A DNA stretch of 64,000 nucleotides from Ruminococcus flavefaciens AE3010 (GCF_000526795.1 NZ_JAGT01000001.1:1201001-1265000); one strand, 5' to 3'; shown: positions 26,787 to 35,215, counted from the stretch's first letter. The notes: a model not told the origin generated them from the letters alone. Numbers and translations are program-made.

Positions 26787-27988
26787 GCACCGCTGCCACT
26801 CTTGACCTTGAGTGTCTTGATCGCTTCGGGGAGAATGAGCTTGCCGTCAAGACGCTCCATTGCAAGGAAGCCGACCTGACCGGTCATAGCGAACAGCTCA
26901 TTCAGACGCTTGAAGGTACGACCGGAACGGTCAGCGATCCAGTAATAGCTGAAATCGCCGAATGCCATACACTTCTTGCCAGCGCCGATCTCCGGAACAT
27001 AGCTGGAGGTCTTGTAAGGACGGTTGAGGATGGTATCGGGAACGCCTGCCGCAACGGAAGGCTGCCAGATGTAGTTGCCGTTGCCGTCCTTGAGCTTACG
27101 GAGTGCCTTGACCGTAGAATCATTCAGCACCCAGACAGCCTTCTTGCGGTAAGGGCTGCGGAGCGAATAGAACAGCTCCATCACATCATCGAAGGTGATG
27201 CTTGCGCCTGCGGTAGTCGCGCCGTCCTGTGCGCCGCCGGTTGCATTGAAGATGCCGGTAGGCTTGCCGGTGCCGTTGCCGATGAAGAAGGCTTCCTCCT
27301 CCTTTGCACCGATTCTGCGGGCAAACTCACGGGCGATGTAAGACGGAAGGTCGAACACGCTGTCGTTGAGAAGCTCTTCAGAGATCTTGATTGCCGTACC
27401 GAGCTTGTATGCGGAGAGCGATGCCTGACCGAAGGTGTCATCGGAAAGCGTGTACTGCTCCTCCTCATCCATCCAGACCGCATCGCCCTTCGATGTGACG
27501 ATCGGAATCTTGCGATCGCCGCTGGAAGTCTTGATAACGGTCGCCATCTGGCGGAAGATGTTCTCTTCCTCCAGCGCCTCGATGAGCTTTCTCTCGAACT
27601 CATCCGGCACAAGATAGCCGCCCTCGGTGTCTGTGCCGACATGAAGATCATTGCGGACATCGATCCAGTTGCGGTTGCGGATGCTGTTCCAGAAGGCATC
27701 ACTGTATGCTGCAGATGCAGTTCCGGTCTTTTCCGGCTCGGTGTTCTGTGCAGCAGGCGCAGTCAGAATGGGAGAAGTGGTAGCCTTCGCCATATCCGCT
27801 TCAATTTCCGCCTGACGCTCCATGCGCTGGATTTCCTTGCCGAGGTTGACGATGGTCGCCTCCATTGCGTCATAGGTCTTGCTGTCCTCCTCGGAAAGCG
27901 TACCGTCTGCCTGTCTCTTGCTGTCGAGGAAGTCACGGGCGGTATCCCACGCCTTCGCTCTCTTTTCACGAAGTTCCTGAATAGTCAT
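26783..27988 (-). CDS. Major capsid protein, HK97 family
   Basis: 401 aa. N-terminal helical scaffold-like delta domain (about 1-90, MTIQELREKRAKAWDTARDF) that the protease would remove. The HK97 fold follows (WIDVRNDLHVGTDTEGGYLV, E-loop near 150-180, AFFIGNGTGKPTGIFN, VWVLNDSTVKALRKLKDGNG). Start at 27988 is set by GGAGG eight bases upstream; an in-frame ATG at 28003 is less likely. Located after the ClpP-like protease as in HK97-type head operons. Confidence 0.94.
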   Translation of the reverse strand: MTIQELREKRAKAWDTARDFLDSKRQADGTLSEEDSKTYDAMEATIVNLGKEIQRMERQAEIEADMAKATTSPILTAPAAQNTEPEKTGTASAAYSDAFWNSIRNRNWIDVRNDLHVGTDTEGGYLVPDEFERKLIEALEEENIFRQMATVIKTSSGDRKIPIVTSKGDAVWMDEEEQYTLSDDTFGQASLSAYKLGTAIKISEELLNDSVFDLPSYIAREFARRIGAKEEEAFFIGNGTGKPTGIFNATGGAQDGATTAGASITFDDVMELFYSLRSPYRKKAVWVLNDSTVKALRKLKDGNGNYIWQPSVAAGVPDTILNRPYKTSSYVPEIGAGKKCMAFGDFSYYWIADRSGRTFKRLNELFAMTGQVGFLAMERLDGKLILPEAIKTLKVKSGSGA

Positions 27989-28003
27989 TATACATACCTC
28001 CAA

Positions 28004-28771
28004 TCAGTATTTCAGCAGATTCAGCCGACTCATGAGCTGATCCACGGGTGTACCCCTGCGCTCGGCGGAGACCTTCTGCATGAGGCTCTGCATCGTAGCG
28101 GCACGGGAATAGGACATCGCCGTCAGGTTATCTTCCTTCGGCTCGTCCTGCTTCGGTGTATTTTCATCCTCATCCGGTTCATCTTCCTCCGGCTTCGGCT
28201 GCGACCGGAGTCTGGCTGACGGCTGTCCGCTTGCAAACAGAATACCGTCCACCAGTCCGAGAGACTGCGCCTTTTTCGCATTCAGCCATGTTTCCTCGTC
28301 CATCATGCGGGCGATCTTGCTGCGGCTCAGACCGGACTTTTCCTCGTAGGCGTTGATGATGCTTTCCTTGACCTCATCCAGCAGCTCGATGGCTTTCTGC
28401 ATCGCTTCCTTGTTGCCGAAAGCGACGGTCGAGGGGTTGTGGATCATCAGCATACCCGTCGGTGCGATGAGCGTTTCGTCGCCAGCCATTGCAACGACAG
28501 AAGCTGCACTTGCCGCAATACCGTCGATCTTGACCGTGACCTTGCCCTTGTGACTGCGGAGCATCGTATAGATCTGCGATGCCGCAAATACATCTCCGCC
28601 GGGAGAATTTAGCCAGACAGTGAGATCGCCGCTGACCTTTGAAAGCTCGTTACGGAACATGGCAGGCGTGATCTCATCGCCGAACCATGTGTCTTCCGAA
28701 ATCGGTCCGTTGAAGATCAGCTCGGCAGCGCCGGTGTCTTCATTGCGTACCCAGTTCCAGAACTTATTCAT
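28004..28771 (-). CDS. ClpP-like prohead protease
   Basis: 255 aa. Serine protease of the ClpP/S14 type that matures the prohead. Substrate-binding loop LNSPGGDVFAAS, nucleophile serine in IDGIAASAASVVAMAG and histidine in MLMIHNPS are in order; the acid residue should lie in the following DEVKESIINAY helix. An acidic tail (about 205-235) follows. ATG 28771 sits at better distance from AAGGAGG than the ATG two codons earlier. Overlaps the portal gene by 8 bp. Confidence 0.92.
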   Translation of the reverse strand: MNKFWNWVRNEDTGAAELIFNGPISEDTWFGDEITPAMFRNELSKVSGDLTVWLNSPGGDVFAASQIYTMLRSHKGKVTVKIDGIAASAASVVAMAGDETLIAPTGMLMIHNPSTVAFGNKEAMQKAIELLDEVKESIINAYEEKSGLSRSKIARMMDEETWLNAKKAQSLGLVDGILFASGQPSARLRSQPKPEEDEPDEDENTPKQDEPKEDNLTAMSYSRAATMQSLMQKVSAERRGTPVDQLMSRLNLLKY

Positions 28772-30011
28772 CTGCATTTCCTCCTTTCTCTGCGAAAACG
28801 CCTGCGTCCTCCAGCTTTGTGAAGCTGCCGTTCACCAGATACAGATTGCCGCCTTCCTCATTGGGAATAGCGTTCATATCCTCCAGCTCACGGATATCGT
28901 TGGCGGACATCCAGCCGTTCTGTCTTGCAGTCGCATAGCCCTGCATTCGGCTTGCATAATCGCCGCGCAGCAGACCTTCCACATTGAATTTAATGAAATA
29001 GCGCCCCTTTTCGGAATCCGAAAGAAGCGCCTTCTGTAGTCCCTGTTCCCAGCGTACCAGCCACGGATCAAGGGTGTATTTTACGAATTCGAGCGACAGA
29101 TGCTCGATGTTGCTGAAAGTAGCATGATCGAGGTCGCCGATCATATGCAGCGGCACACGGTACAGGCGGGCAATTTCCTCAATCTGAAACTTTCTGGTTT
29201 CAAGAAACTGCGCCTCGTTGTTTGGAATGGAGATGGGCGTGTATTTCATGCCCTCCTCCAAGATCGCAGTTTTATGCGCATTGCTGCTGCCGTAAGCCCG
29301 CTGCCAAGCCTCACGCACACGCTCCGGATTCTTGATCACGCCCGGATGCTCCAGCACCGCAGAAGGTGCAGCGCCGTTTGCGAAGAAGGACGAGCCGTAC
29401 TCATCACAGGCGACCGCCAAACCGAGTGCATTCTTTGCCATTGCAATGGGGCTGTATCCGACCAGACCGTCAAAGCCCAAGCCGGGAATATGCAGCACCT
29501 GTTCCATCGGCAAAATGATCTCGCCCTGCTGCTTGAAATTCGGATTGTGTTCGTCGTATCGGCTGTAGCAGTAAATGAGTCTGCCGCGATCGTCACGGTC
29601 AACACGCACCTTATCCGGCATCAGCGGATACAGTCCGATGACGTCGCCTCTGCCGTTCCGGATGATCTGCGCATAGGCGTTGCCGTAAATCAGCAGATGC
29701 GCCATGAGCGTTTCCCGGAACACGAAGGATGTCATTTCGGGATTCGGCTGATCATGAAGCAAAAAATATAGCGGGTGCCTCGGCACTCGCTCTTTTCCGC
29801 TGTCGGTGTATTGGTAAACGTGCAGGGGCAGTTGTGCAATCGCCTCCGACAAAACTCTCACGCAGGCATAAACTGCGATGATCTGCATTGCCGTGCGGTC
29901 GTTGACTCGCTTGCCTGCATGAGTCCGTCCGAAGAAATAGCTGTAGGACGGGCTGTCGTAGCTGTCCTTCGGCTTGTCCCGTGACCGGAACAGTCCGCTG
30001 AAAATACCCAT
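28764..30011 (-). CDS. Phage portal protein, HK97 type
   Basis: 415 aa. Forms the dodecameric DNA gate. Typical segments: MQIIAVYACVRVLSEAIAQLPLHVY at about 40-65, IYGNAYAQIIRNGRG, VLHIPGLGFDGLVGYSPI, and FQIEEIARLYRVPLHMIGD followed by NIEHLSLEFVKYTLDPWL. ATG 30011 follows AAAGGAGTG at normal spacing. Confidence 0.95.
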   Translation of the reverse strand: MGIFSGLFRSRDKPKDSYDSPSYSYFFGRTHAGKRVNDRTAMQIIAVYACVRVLSEAIAQLPLHVYQYTDSGKERVPRHPLYFLLHDQPNPEMTSFVFRETLMAHLLIYGNAYAQIIRNGRGDVIGLYPLMPDKVRVDRDDRGRLIYCYSRYDEHNPNFKQQGEIILPMEQVLHIPGLGFDGLVGYSPIAMAKNALGLAVACDEYGSSFFANGAAPSAVLEHPGVIKNPERVREAWQRAYGSSNAHKTAILEEGMKYTPISIPNNEAQFLETRKFQIEEIARLYRVPLHMIGDLDHATFSNIEHLSLEFVKYTLDPWLVRWEQGLQKALLSDSEKGRYFIKFNVEGLLRGDYASRMQGYATARQNGWMSANDIRELEDMNAIPNEEGGNLYLVNGSFTKLEDAGVFAEKGGNADE

Positions 30012-30112
30012 GTGCATCACTCCTTTCGGTTGACTTTTTCTATGGGCGTATGTTATAATATGGAAAAGCGGAGGTTTCCGCTGAAAATCATGTATCCTGA
30101 GGTGAGATAAAA

Positions 30113-30415
30113 ATGAAAGAGAACGTTATGAAGTTAGTAAATCTCGGTAAAATTCCAAATGACAGCGAAATGTCGGATGAATTATTCAATCAGTATGATG
30201 AACTGATTCAAATTGATGAACCGCTGACATTTGAAGAAGCAGAATTACTGATTACGCTGTTCTCTGACGATTGTGATGACCTGAACTGGGGATTGCTGCA
30301 TACAATTGAGAGCGTTTTTGATGCAGATAATATTGAACGATATCGAATGCTGATCTCAAAATGTAATAATGCTGAATTTAAGGAAACACTTGAAACCAGA
30401 CTGAATAATCGCTAA
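30113..30415 (+). CDS. Small acidic cargo protein
   Basis: 100 aa, very acidic and helical, no membrane segment. It lies on the plus strand between portal and large terminase, with its own promoter (TTGACT near 30044, 18-bp spacer, TATAAT) and ribosome site GAGGTGA. I do not recognise it; size, acidity and TPR-like helices (LLITLFSDDCDDLNWGLLHT) resemble small immunity proteins. A terminator follows directly, so it is an independent cassette. Confidence 0.75.
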   Translation: MKENVMKLVNLGKIPNDSEMSDELFNQYDELIQIDEPLTFEEAELLITLFSDDCDDLNWGLLHTIESVFDADNIERYRMLISKCNNAEFKETLETRLNNR

Positions 30416-30434
30416 TAATATTTTTTTATGCAGA

Positions 30435-30467
30435 CAGCCCCTCCGTCCGGAAGGGCTGCCTTCTTTT
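30435..30467 (+). terminator. Terminator of the small acidic cargo gene
   Basis: CAGCCC (30435-30440) pairs with GGGCTG (30453-30458), then CCTTCTTTT. The next minus-strand gene ends right at it. Confidence 0.7.
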
Positions 30468-30622
30468 CAGATGTCGCCGTTTGCGCAGTAGTCTTCGAGG
30501 TCTTGCGCATCCACCCGGATGCCGTCGCTCTCCCAGTCGAGAACCTGATCCTCAAGGTACTGCGGATCGTAGCCGTACTCCTTTGCGATGCGGTTGAGTT
30601 CCTTCTTCGTGATGTTTTTCAT
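30467..30622 (-). CDS. Small hypothetical protein, family-promoter gene b
   Basis: 51 aa, acidic (MKNITKKELNRIAKEYGYDP start, ending DYCANGDI). Start is set by CGGAGGA before ATG 30622; the longer frame to 30721 runs through the promoter. It has promoter copy b and shares a nearly identical leader with the genes at 32423 and 32925. Function unknown. Confidence 0.75.
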   Translation of the reverse strand: MKNITKKELNRIAKEYGYDPQYLEDQVLDWESDGIRVDAQDLEDYCANGDI

Positions 30623-30678
30623 TGTGGTTTCCTCCGTGTTTTTATTCCGGCGGGCTTCTTTGCCCTTCCGTTGTGTAC

Positions 30679-30707
30679 ATATTAACTCTGAACCGGAATA
30701 ATAGCAA
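30679..30707 (-). promoter_or_regulatory. Family promoter copy b
   Basis: TTGCTA (30707-30702), 17-bp spacer ending CGGTTCAGAGT, TAATAT (30684-30679). A degenerate GTGTA-N3-TACAC element starts at 30754, 46 bp upstream of the -35 box. Confidence 0.85.
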
Positions 30708-30766
30708 GCCGCTAAAACCACAGAAGAATCGGGAAAAATCAGCCGCCAGTGTTGTGTATATAGACA

Positions 30767-32368
30767 TTACAAAACAAGCATATCCCTGCTGTCATAAATG
30801 CTGTCGCCAGAGTCGTTCCCGCAGCGGATTGCACGGTCGAGAGCCATGATCGTGGCGACCGTTCCGTCAATCTTCTCCGTGGATTTCTCCTTATCCGGCT
30901 TGATGTTGCCTGCGGGATCACGCTTGATGAAAATGTTGTCCATATTCCAGCGGAGAACCGGATGCCCGTTGTGGGCGATCTTCTGCTCCAGCGTCAGCTT
31001 CATTAGCTCTTTGGTCGGCGGCGACATATCACGGTAGCCCTGACCGAACTGCACCAGCGTGAAGCCCAGCCCCTCAAGGTTCTGGCTCATCTGCACTGCG
31101 CCCCAGCGGTCGAAGGCGATCTCCCGGATATTGAACCGTGTACCCAGCTCGTCGATGAAATTTTCGATGAAGCCATAGTGAACGACGTTGCCCTCGGTCG
31201 TCATCAGAAAGCCCTGCCGCTGCCAGAGGTCATACGGCACATGGTCGCGCCGGACACGGAGGTCAAGCGTTTCCTCCGGCAGCCAGAAATACGGCAGAAT
31301 ATAATAATGGTCGTCCTCTTCGGTCGGCGGAAACACCAGCACAAATGCGGTTATATCCGTCGTGGACGAGAGATCGAGACCGCCATAACATACACGCCCT
31401 TCCAGCAGCGATTCGTCGAAATCGACCTTGCAGGCGTCCCATTTGTGCATTGGCATCCAGCGGACGGTCTGTTTCACCCATTGATTCAGACGGAGCTGCC
31501 GGAAGGCGTTTTCTTCGCCGGGATTCTGCTTGGCGGATTCGCAGGCGGCTTCCACCTTGTCCATGCCGATGGTTTCACCGAGGGACGGATTCGATTTCTT
31601 CCAGACCTCCGGAGAAGTCCAGTCGGCATCATCGGGTGCGCCGTAGATGACCGGATAGAAGGTCTTGTCGATCTTGCGCCCTTCCAGAATATCCTGCGCC
31701 TTCTGGTGCTGCTCGTAGCAGATGGAATTGGTGTCCGTGCCTGCCGTTGTAATCAGAAAATACAGCGGCTGCATTCGTGCATCACCGGAGCCTTTTGTCA
31801 TAACGTCAAAGAGCTTCCGGTTGGGCTGGGTATGCAGCTCATCGAACACGACTCCGTGAATATTGAATCCATGCTTGCTGTAAGCCTCGGCGGAAAGCAC
31901 CTGATAGAAGGAGTTGGTCGGCGCATACACGATGCGCTTCTGCGAGGTCAGGATTTTGACGCGCTTATTCAGCGCAGGACACATCCGCACCATATCTGCG
32001 GCGACATCGAACACGATTGCCGCCTGCTGACGGTCAGCAGCGCAGCCGTATACTTCGGCACGTTCCTCACCGTCGCCGCAGGTCAGCAGCAGGGCGACCG
32101 CAGCGGCAAGCTCAGACTTGCCGTTCTTCTTCGGGATTTCGATGTATGCGGTATTGAACTGCCGGTAGCCGTTGGGCTTCAGAACACCGAACAGGTCGCG
32201 GATGATGCGCTCCTGCCAGTCGATCAGCTCGAACGGCTTTCCCGCCCATGTACCTTTTGTATGGGCAAGGCACTCGATGAACCGGACTGCGTAATCAGCG
32301 GCGGCTTTGTCGTAATGGGAATCCTCCGCCATGAACTGCGTCGGTGTATAATCTTTCAGCTTTCGCAA
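30767..32368 (-). CDS. terL: Terminase large subunit
   Basis: About 533 aa. Packaging motor. ATPase part shows Walker-A-like IPKKNGKSE (about 85), DE of Walker B in GVVFDELHTQPNRK and the coupling motif ITTAGTDT. The nuclease part begins VCYGGLDLSSTTDITAF, with the catalytic acid region near the C-terminus (WNMDNIFIKRDPAGNIKPDK). I prefer the TTG at 32368, which has GGAGGTGA at proper distance; an ATG at 32383 itself contains the GGAGG. It is separated from the small terminase by 7 kb of accessory genes, which is unusual. Confidence 0.94.
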   Translation of the reverse strand: MRKLKDYTPTQFMAEDSHYDKAAADYAVRFIECLAHTKGTWAGKPFELIDWQERIIRDLFGVLKPNGYRQFNTAYIEIPKKNGKSELAAAVALLLTCGDGEERAEVYGCAADRQQAAIVFDVAADMVRMCPALNKRVKILTSQKRIVYAPTNSFYQVLSAEAYSKHGFNIHGVVFDELHTQPNRKLFDVMTKGSGDARMQPLYFLITTAGTDTNSICYEQHQKAQDILEGRKIDKTFYPVIYGAPDDADWTSPEVWKKSNPSLGETIGMDKVEAACESAKQNPGEENAFRQLRLNQWVKQTVRWMPMHKWDACKVDFDESLLEGRVCYGGLDLSSTTDITAFVLVFPPTEEDDHYYILPYFWLPEETLDLRVRRDHVPYDLWQRQGFLMTTEGNVVHYGFIENFIDELGTRFNIREIAFDRWGAVQMSQNLEGLGFTLVQFGQGYRDMSPPTKELMKLTLEQKIAHNGHPVLRWNMDNIFIKRDPAGNIKPDKEKSTEKIDGTVATIMALDRAIRCGNDSGDSIYDSRDMLVL

Positions 32369-32389
32369 GTGCCTCACCTCCATGAGAAA

Positions 32390-32413
32390 GGCGGCTGCCC
32401 TCCGGTAGCCGCC
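32390..32413 (-). terminator. Terminator-like hairpin after the 79-aa gene
   Basis: GGCGGCT and AGCCGCC arms with a 10-nt loop; on the minus strand followed by TTTCTC only. It lies between the 79-aa gene and the large terminase start. Confidence 0.55.
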
Positions 32414-32422
32414 TTCGTGTTT

Positions 32423-32662
32423 TTAGTTGTATTCGTGCATCATGATCGCCAGCGCCATCTCTGCGGCTTCGTTCTGGGGCGGAACATCCAGTCCCCGGTC
32501 GTAGTTGTAAACAACCTCGCCGTTGATCTTCAGCGTCGCCTTGCTGATCTTGCCGCCGTCGATCCCGTACTGGCTGCCCTCGTCGTAGGCTTTCACCCAG
32601 TAATGAACGACCGTGTACTTTCCGTCGCCCTTCGGAACTCCAATCGTACCTTCGTGCCACAT
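32423..32662 (-). CDS. Small protein of the MWHEGTI type (DUF7678-like), family-promoter gene c
   Basis: 79 aa. Beta-rich N-terminus (MWHEGTIGVPKGDGKYTVVH) and helical end (EAAEMALAIMMHEYN). It resembles a conserved domain of unknown function seen in mobile elements of gut Firmicutes; the family name is from memory. Ribosome site ACGGAGGA. Single-gene unit with promoter copy c. Confidence 0.78.
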   Translation of the reverse strand: MWHEGTIGVPKGDGKYTVVHYWVKAYDEGSQYGIDGGKISKATLKINGEVVYNYDRGLDVPPQNEAAEMALAIMMHEYN

Positions 32663-32718
32663 AATGTTTTCCTCCGTTTTTCGTAGTTTCCGGTGGGCTT
32701 TGCCCTTCCGTTGTACAC

Positions 32719-32747
32719 ATATTAACTCTAAACGGCGGATATATCAA
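32719..32747 (-). promoter_or_regulatory. Family promoter copy c
   Basis: TTGATA (32747-32742), 17-bp spacer ending CGTTTAGAGT, TAATAT (32724-32719). Upstream element GTGTA begins at 32792, 44 bp from the -35 box. Confidence 0.87.
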
Positions 32748-32799
32748 GTGTGAGTAATAACAATGATCGCTGCGGTATTTTCCGCTTGTTTGTGTACTT

Positions 32800-32922
32800 T
32801 ACGCCCGCCCACAGGAGCCGCGTAAATGCGCTGTGTGGGGCTTGTTCTGGCATGGCATCCGTTTGCGCGGAACCTGCTGCCCGCGCACAGGGCGGCGCTA
32901 TGCCGCCCCGGTGGGGCGACCG
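32800..32922. other. GC-rich folded intergenic element R1
   Basis: No gene in 32663-32924 besides promoter c. This stretch has stacked hairpins: CCCACAG/CTGTGTGGG around CGCGTAAATGCG, and GGCGGCGCTATGCCGCC. Part of it resembles R2 (33916-34022), but it lacks the shared core of R2 and R3. Confidence 0.45.
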
Positions 32923-32924
32923 GC

Positions 32925-33269
32925 TTATCTGCCGGTCATCCATTCCCATTCGCTTTCGCAGGCGGCTGCGTAGTCTTCGTCAAAAAGGGCATCGTCGTCA
33001 ATCCATTCGGTTTCGTACTCGATCTCCTCGATGCCCTCGAAGGTCGTGCCGTTTGCGGCTGCGTCTTCCTGCGCAAGGCTGTCGGCGTTTTCTTCAACCC
33101 AAGCCCTGAAGTCCTCTGCGTTGAGGTCGTCCTCGTTCTCGATCTCCAGTTCGTAGCCTTCCTCTTCGGTGTCGTACCAAAGGATCGTGGCGCTTTTGAT
33201 CGCCTCGCGCTCGTTCCAGTCGTCTCTGCCTGCCATTGCTCTTGCCTTTGCCATTCCGTAGCTGATCAT
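32925..33269 (-). CDS. Highly acidic small protein, family-promoter gene d
   Basis: 114 aa, strongly acidic from about 35 on (YDTEEEGYELEIENEDDLNA; ending ACESEWEWMTGR). Such charge suggests a DNA mimic or other protein-binding inhibitor, as in anti-restriction proteins, but no known family is recognised. Start 33269 is set by CGGAGGA. It has promoter copy d and the conserved leader. Confidence 0.75.
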   Translation of the reverse strand: MISYGMAKARAMAGRDDWNEREAIKSATILWYDTEEEGYELEIENEDDLNAEDFRAWVEENADSLAQEDAAANGTTFEGIEEIEYETEWIDDDALFDEDYAAACESEWEWMTGR

Positions 33270-33325
33270 TGTTTTTTCCTCCGTGTTTCGTAGTTTCCGG
33301 CGGGCTTTGCCCTTCCGTTGTGTAC

Positions 33326-33354
33326 ATATTAACTCTGAAAGCACATTATATCAA
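33326..33354 (-). promoter_or_regulatory. Family promoter copy d
   Basis: TTGATA (33354-33349), 17-bp spacer ending TTTCAGAGT, TAATAT (33331-33326). Perfect element GTGTA-TAT-TACAC at 33401-33413, 46 bp upstream. Confidence 0.88.
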
Positions 33355-33427
33355 GCCGCTAAAACTACAGAAGATACGGGGAAAATGTGCGGCGGGTGTT
33401 GTGTATATTACACCCGCCGCTTTTCGG

Positions 33428-33781
33428 TTATTCGCCGAGGGGAATTGGCATCAGAATGTTGCCGACCAGCACGAAATCGTATGCCTGCCGGAAGAACTCC
33501 GTGTACTTTTCGGTCAGCTCCTGCGGCAGGTCGGTGAAGTCATCCTCGCCCAAGCCGCAAAGGAAGAATGTCCCCTTGATGACGCCGTAGCCCTTGATCG
33601 GGCGGTTCCACTTCTGCTCCGGGTGGTAGAGGGCTTCCTCCTCGCACACCAGTGCGACCGGATCATCGAAGGGGTAAATCGCCTGAATGTATCCGCCGAC
33701 CGTCTGCTGCAGGCTTTCAAGCTCGCCGCTGATCTCCTTTGCATAGGGGCGCTTGCCCGGTTCAACAACTAAAATGTTCAT
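33428..33781 (-). CDS. DUF3846-like protein, family-promoter gene e
   Basis: 117 aa. MNILVVEPGKRPYAKEISGE followed by LESLQQTVGGYIQAIYPF and the C-terminal GNILMPIP pattern fits the DUF3846 family, found on Firmicute and actinobacterial phages and conjugative elements. Function unknown. ATG 33781 with AAAGGAG upstream. Confidence 0.85.
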   Translation of the reverse strand: MNILVVEPGKRPYAKEISGELESLQQTVGGYIQAIYPFDDPVALVCEEEALYHPEQKWNRPIKGYGVIKGTFFLCGLGEDDFTDLPQELTEKYTEFFRQAYDFVLVGNILMPIPLGE

Positions 33782-33826
33782 GTGAATGCTCCTTTGTGTT
33801 TATTCCGCTTCTCCTGCGGTAGTGAC

Positions 33827-33855
33827 ATATTAACTCTGAACCGAGGATATATCAA
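33827..33855 (-). promoter_or_regulatory. Family promoter copy e
   Basis: TTGATA (33855-33850), 17-bp spacer ending CGGTTCAGAGT, TAATAT (33832-33827). The upstream palindrome is degenerate (TTGTA near 33908). Confidence 0.87.
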
Positions 33856-33915
33856 GCAATATCGGCAAAATAAATGTGACAAACATTGCCTGCATTTCAG
33901 CGCCGTATTGTACAT

Positions 33916-34022
33916 CGCACAAGAGCCGCACACGTGCGCTGTGTGGGGCGGGTTACCGAAAGGGATACCGTTTGGAGGATATCCGTCCCGCGCCACACGT
34001 TGCAACGTGGCAGCTCTGTGCG
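33916..34022. ncRNA. Candidate structured RNA element R2
   Basis: Outer arms CGCACAAGAGC and GCTCTGTGCG enclose nested stems GTGTGG/CCACAC and GCGGG/CCCGC, a GGATA/TATCC hairpin and the palindromic hairpin CACGTTGCAACGTG. Core ACCGAAAGGG, then TGGAGGATA and CCGTCCCGC, is shared with R3 (35106-35215). It follows the stop at 34025 on the minus strand, so it could be a 3' UTR structure; strand is not certain. Confidence 0.5.
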
Positions 34023-34024
34023 CC

Positions 34025-34228
34025 TTATTCTTCGCCTTCGTACTTCTCGTGGATGATGCCGAGAATCTTGTCCTGTTCCTCGCGTCCGACGCCGATGCTT
34101 TCAAGCGCCTCACGCGTTCCGCAGTCGGGGCAGATTGGGCTGTTATCCACGCGGGAAAGGGCTGGTCTGGCGGTGTACGCCTGCCCGCATTTCGGGCAGA
34201 TGCGCGGCTCGTTGTTGCGGTCTTTCAT
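34025..34228 (-). CDS. Zinc-ribbon protein
   Basis: 67 aa. Two CxxC pairs (CPKCG at about 11, CPDCG at about 33) form a zinc ribbon, followed by a helical tail with an acidic end (HEKYEGEE). It overlaps the cyclotransferase gene by 4 bp and is the last gene of the operon begun at promoter f. Similar small zinc-ribbon proteins are common in conjugative elements; function unknown. Confidence 0.82.
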   Translation of the reverse strand: MKDRNNEPRICPKCGQAYTARPALSRVDNSPICPDCGTREALESIGVGREEQDKILGIIHEKYEGEE

Positions 34229-34689
34229 CGCTGTACCTCCTTTGCGCTGGTCTCGTAGGCAGCATCGAGGAACTTGGTGTCGAAGCCGAAGTTCCGGTAG
34301 CCTTCCTCGCAGGTGCGGATGTAGGCAAGCGACGGAATTCCGAGGCTGCGCTCCTCATGCATGATGTACACGAAGGCGGTCAGCTTCTTGGTCTTGCCGC
34401 TTGCCAGCTTCACCGGCAGGCGGACTTCCTTCTTGTAGTAGAAGGTCGGGTAGCCCTCGTAGGCATCCAGCCGCTTCTCGTCGGCTGCGGTGACCTCCCA
34501 GACCGCGATCGGAACGATGCCGTTCTTCTTCGGTTCGATGGTCAGGTACGCGCCGGTCTTGCTGCCCTTGTAAAGCAACTCGTAGTCGGGAATCACCGTG
34601 ATGCCGATGGGCTTTGCGGTCGGGCAGCGGTACCGCATCTGGCGGATGTTCAGGTTAGAGCCGTAGGCAAGGTAGTACTTTTTTTCCAT
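34225..34689 (-). CDS. Gamma-glutamylcyclotransferase (AIG2-like)
   Basis: 154 aa. The substrate loop YLAYGSNLN at residues 5-13 is the family signature, with WEVTAADEKRLDAYEGYP and FVYIMHEE segments following as in AIG2/GGCT proteins. The family cleaves gamma-glutamyl amide bonds by cyclisation to 5-oxoproline. Phage and mobile-element GGCTs have been noted near amidoligases, as here (35269 and 36652). The likely acid catalyst is the glutamate in AYEGYP. Confidence 0.9.
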   Translation of the reverse strand: MEKKYYLAYGSNLNIRQMRYRCPTAKPIGITVIPDYELLYKGSKTGAYLTIEPKKNGIVPIAVWEVTAADEKRLDAYEGYPTFYYKKEVRLPVKLASGKTKKLTAFVYIMHEERSLGIPSLAYIRTCEEGYRNFGFDTKFLDAAYETSAKEVQR

Positions 34690-34767
34690 GTCAATCGTCC
34701 TTTCCGAAGGAAGTCTCCTTCTACCACCCTGAGCCGCCCGTAGGCGGCAGGTGGGGAAAGGCGGCGG

Positions 34768-34962
34768 TTACTTTTCCGCCTTGCCCAGTTCGTATGCCTT
34801 GCGGAGCATCTCTCGGATGCCCCAGACGCTCACCTCCGGGAAGTCCTCGGTGTCGTTCCAGCGTGTGTCCAGCCCGCCGCGCTGTTCCAGTGCGTAGTCC
34901 GCTTTCATTGCGATCTGCTCCAGCTTCTTGTCGGTTTCCGTTCCCCATTCGATGTTGCTCAT
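34768..34962 (-). CDS. DUF6900-like small protein, family-promoter gene f
   Basis: 64 aa. The C-terminal pattern EDFPEVSVWGIREMLRKAYE resembles a small family (DUF6900, from memory) of mobile-element proteins. Start at 34962 follows CGGAGGA. It is the first gene of the operon with the cyclotransferase and the zinc-ribbon gene. Function unknown. Confidence 0.8.
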   Translation of the reverse strand: MSNIEWGTETDKKLEQIAMKADYALEQRGGLDTRWNDTEDFPEVSVWGIREMLRKAYELGKAEK

Positions 34963-35014
34963 TGCTCGTTCCTCCGTGTTTTGTTTTCCGGTCGTTTTCC
35001 GTTCCGGTAGTCAC

Positions 35015-35043
35015 ATATTAACTCTTTTCGGGGATAATAGCAA
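35015..35043 (-). promoter_or_regulatory. Family promoter copy f
   Basis: TTGCTA (35043-35038), 17-bp spacer ending AAAAGAGT, TAATAT (35020-35015). Element GTGTA begins at 35090, 46 bp upstream. Confidence 0.87.
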
Positions 35044-35105
35044 GCCGCTAAATGTACAAAACATCGCTGGGGAAAATGTGCCGTTCTTTGTGTAGAATAT
35101 GCCTT

Positions 35106-35215
35106 GCCGCTGTTTGCGCCGTGTGCGCCCGTGTGCGGGCTTTCACCGAAAGGGGCAGTTACTTGGAGGATACCCGTCCCGCCCCACACGGGGCAACGTG
35201 GGCGCTGTGTGCGGC
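35106..35215. ncRNA. Candidate structured RNA element R3
   Basis: Homologue of R2 with outer arms GCCGC/GCGGC and GCGCC/GGCGC, inner GTGTG/CACAC and GGG/CCC stems, and the same core ACCGAAAGG, TGGAGGATA, CCGTCCCGC. Several stem positions differ from R2 while pairing is kept. It lies in the 34963-35268 gap, which holds no gene, just after the amidoligase. Confidence 0.5.

Noticed and set aside
31178..32686. 502-aa plus-strand frame opposite the large terminase
   Set aside because: Shadow of a clear terminase gene; no domain.
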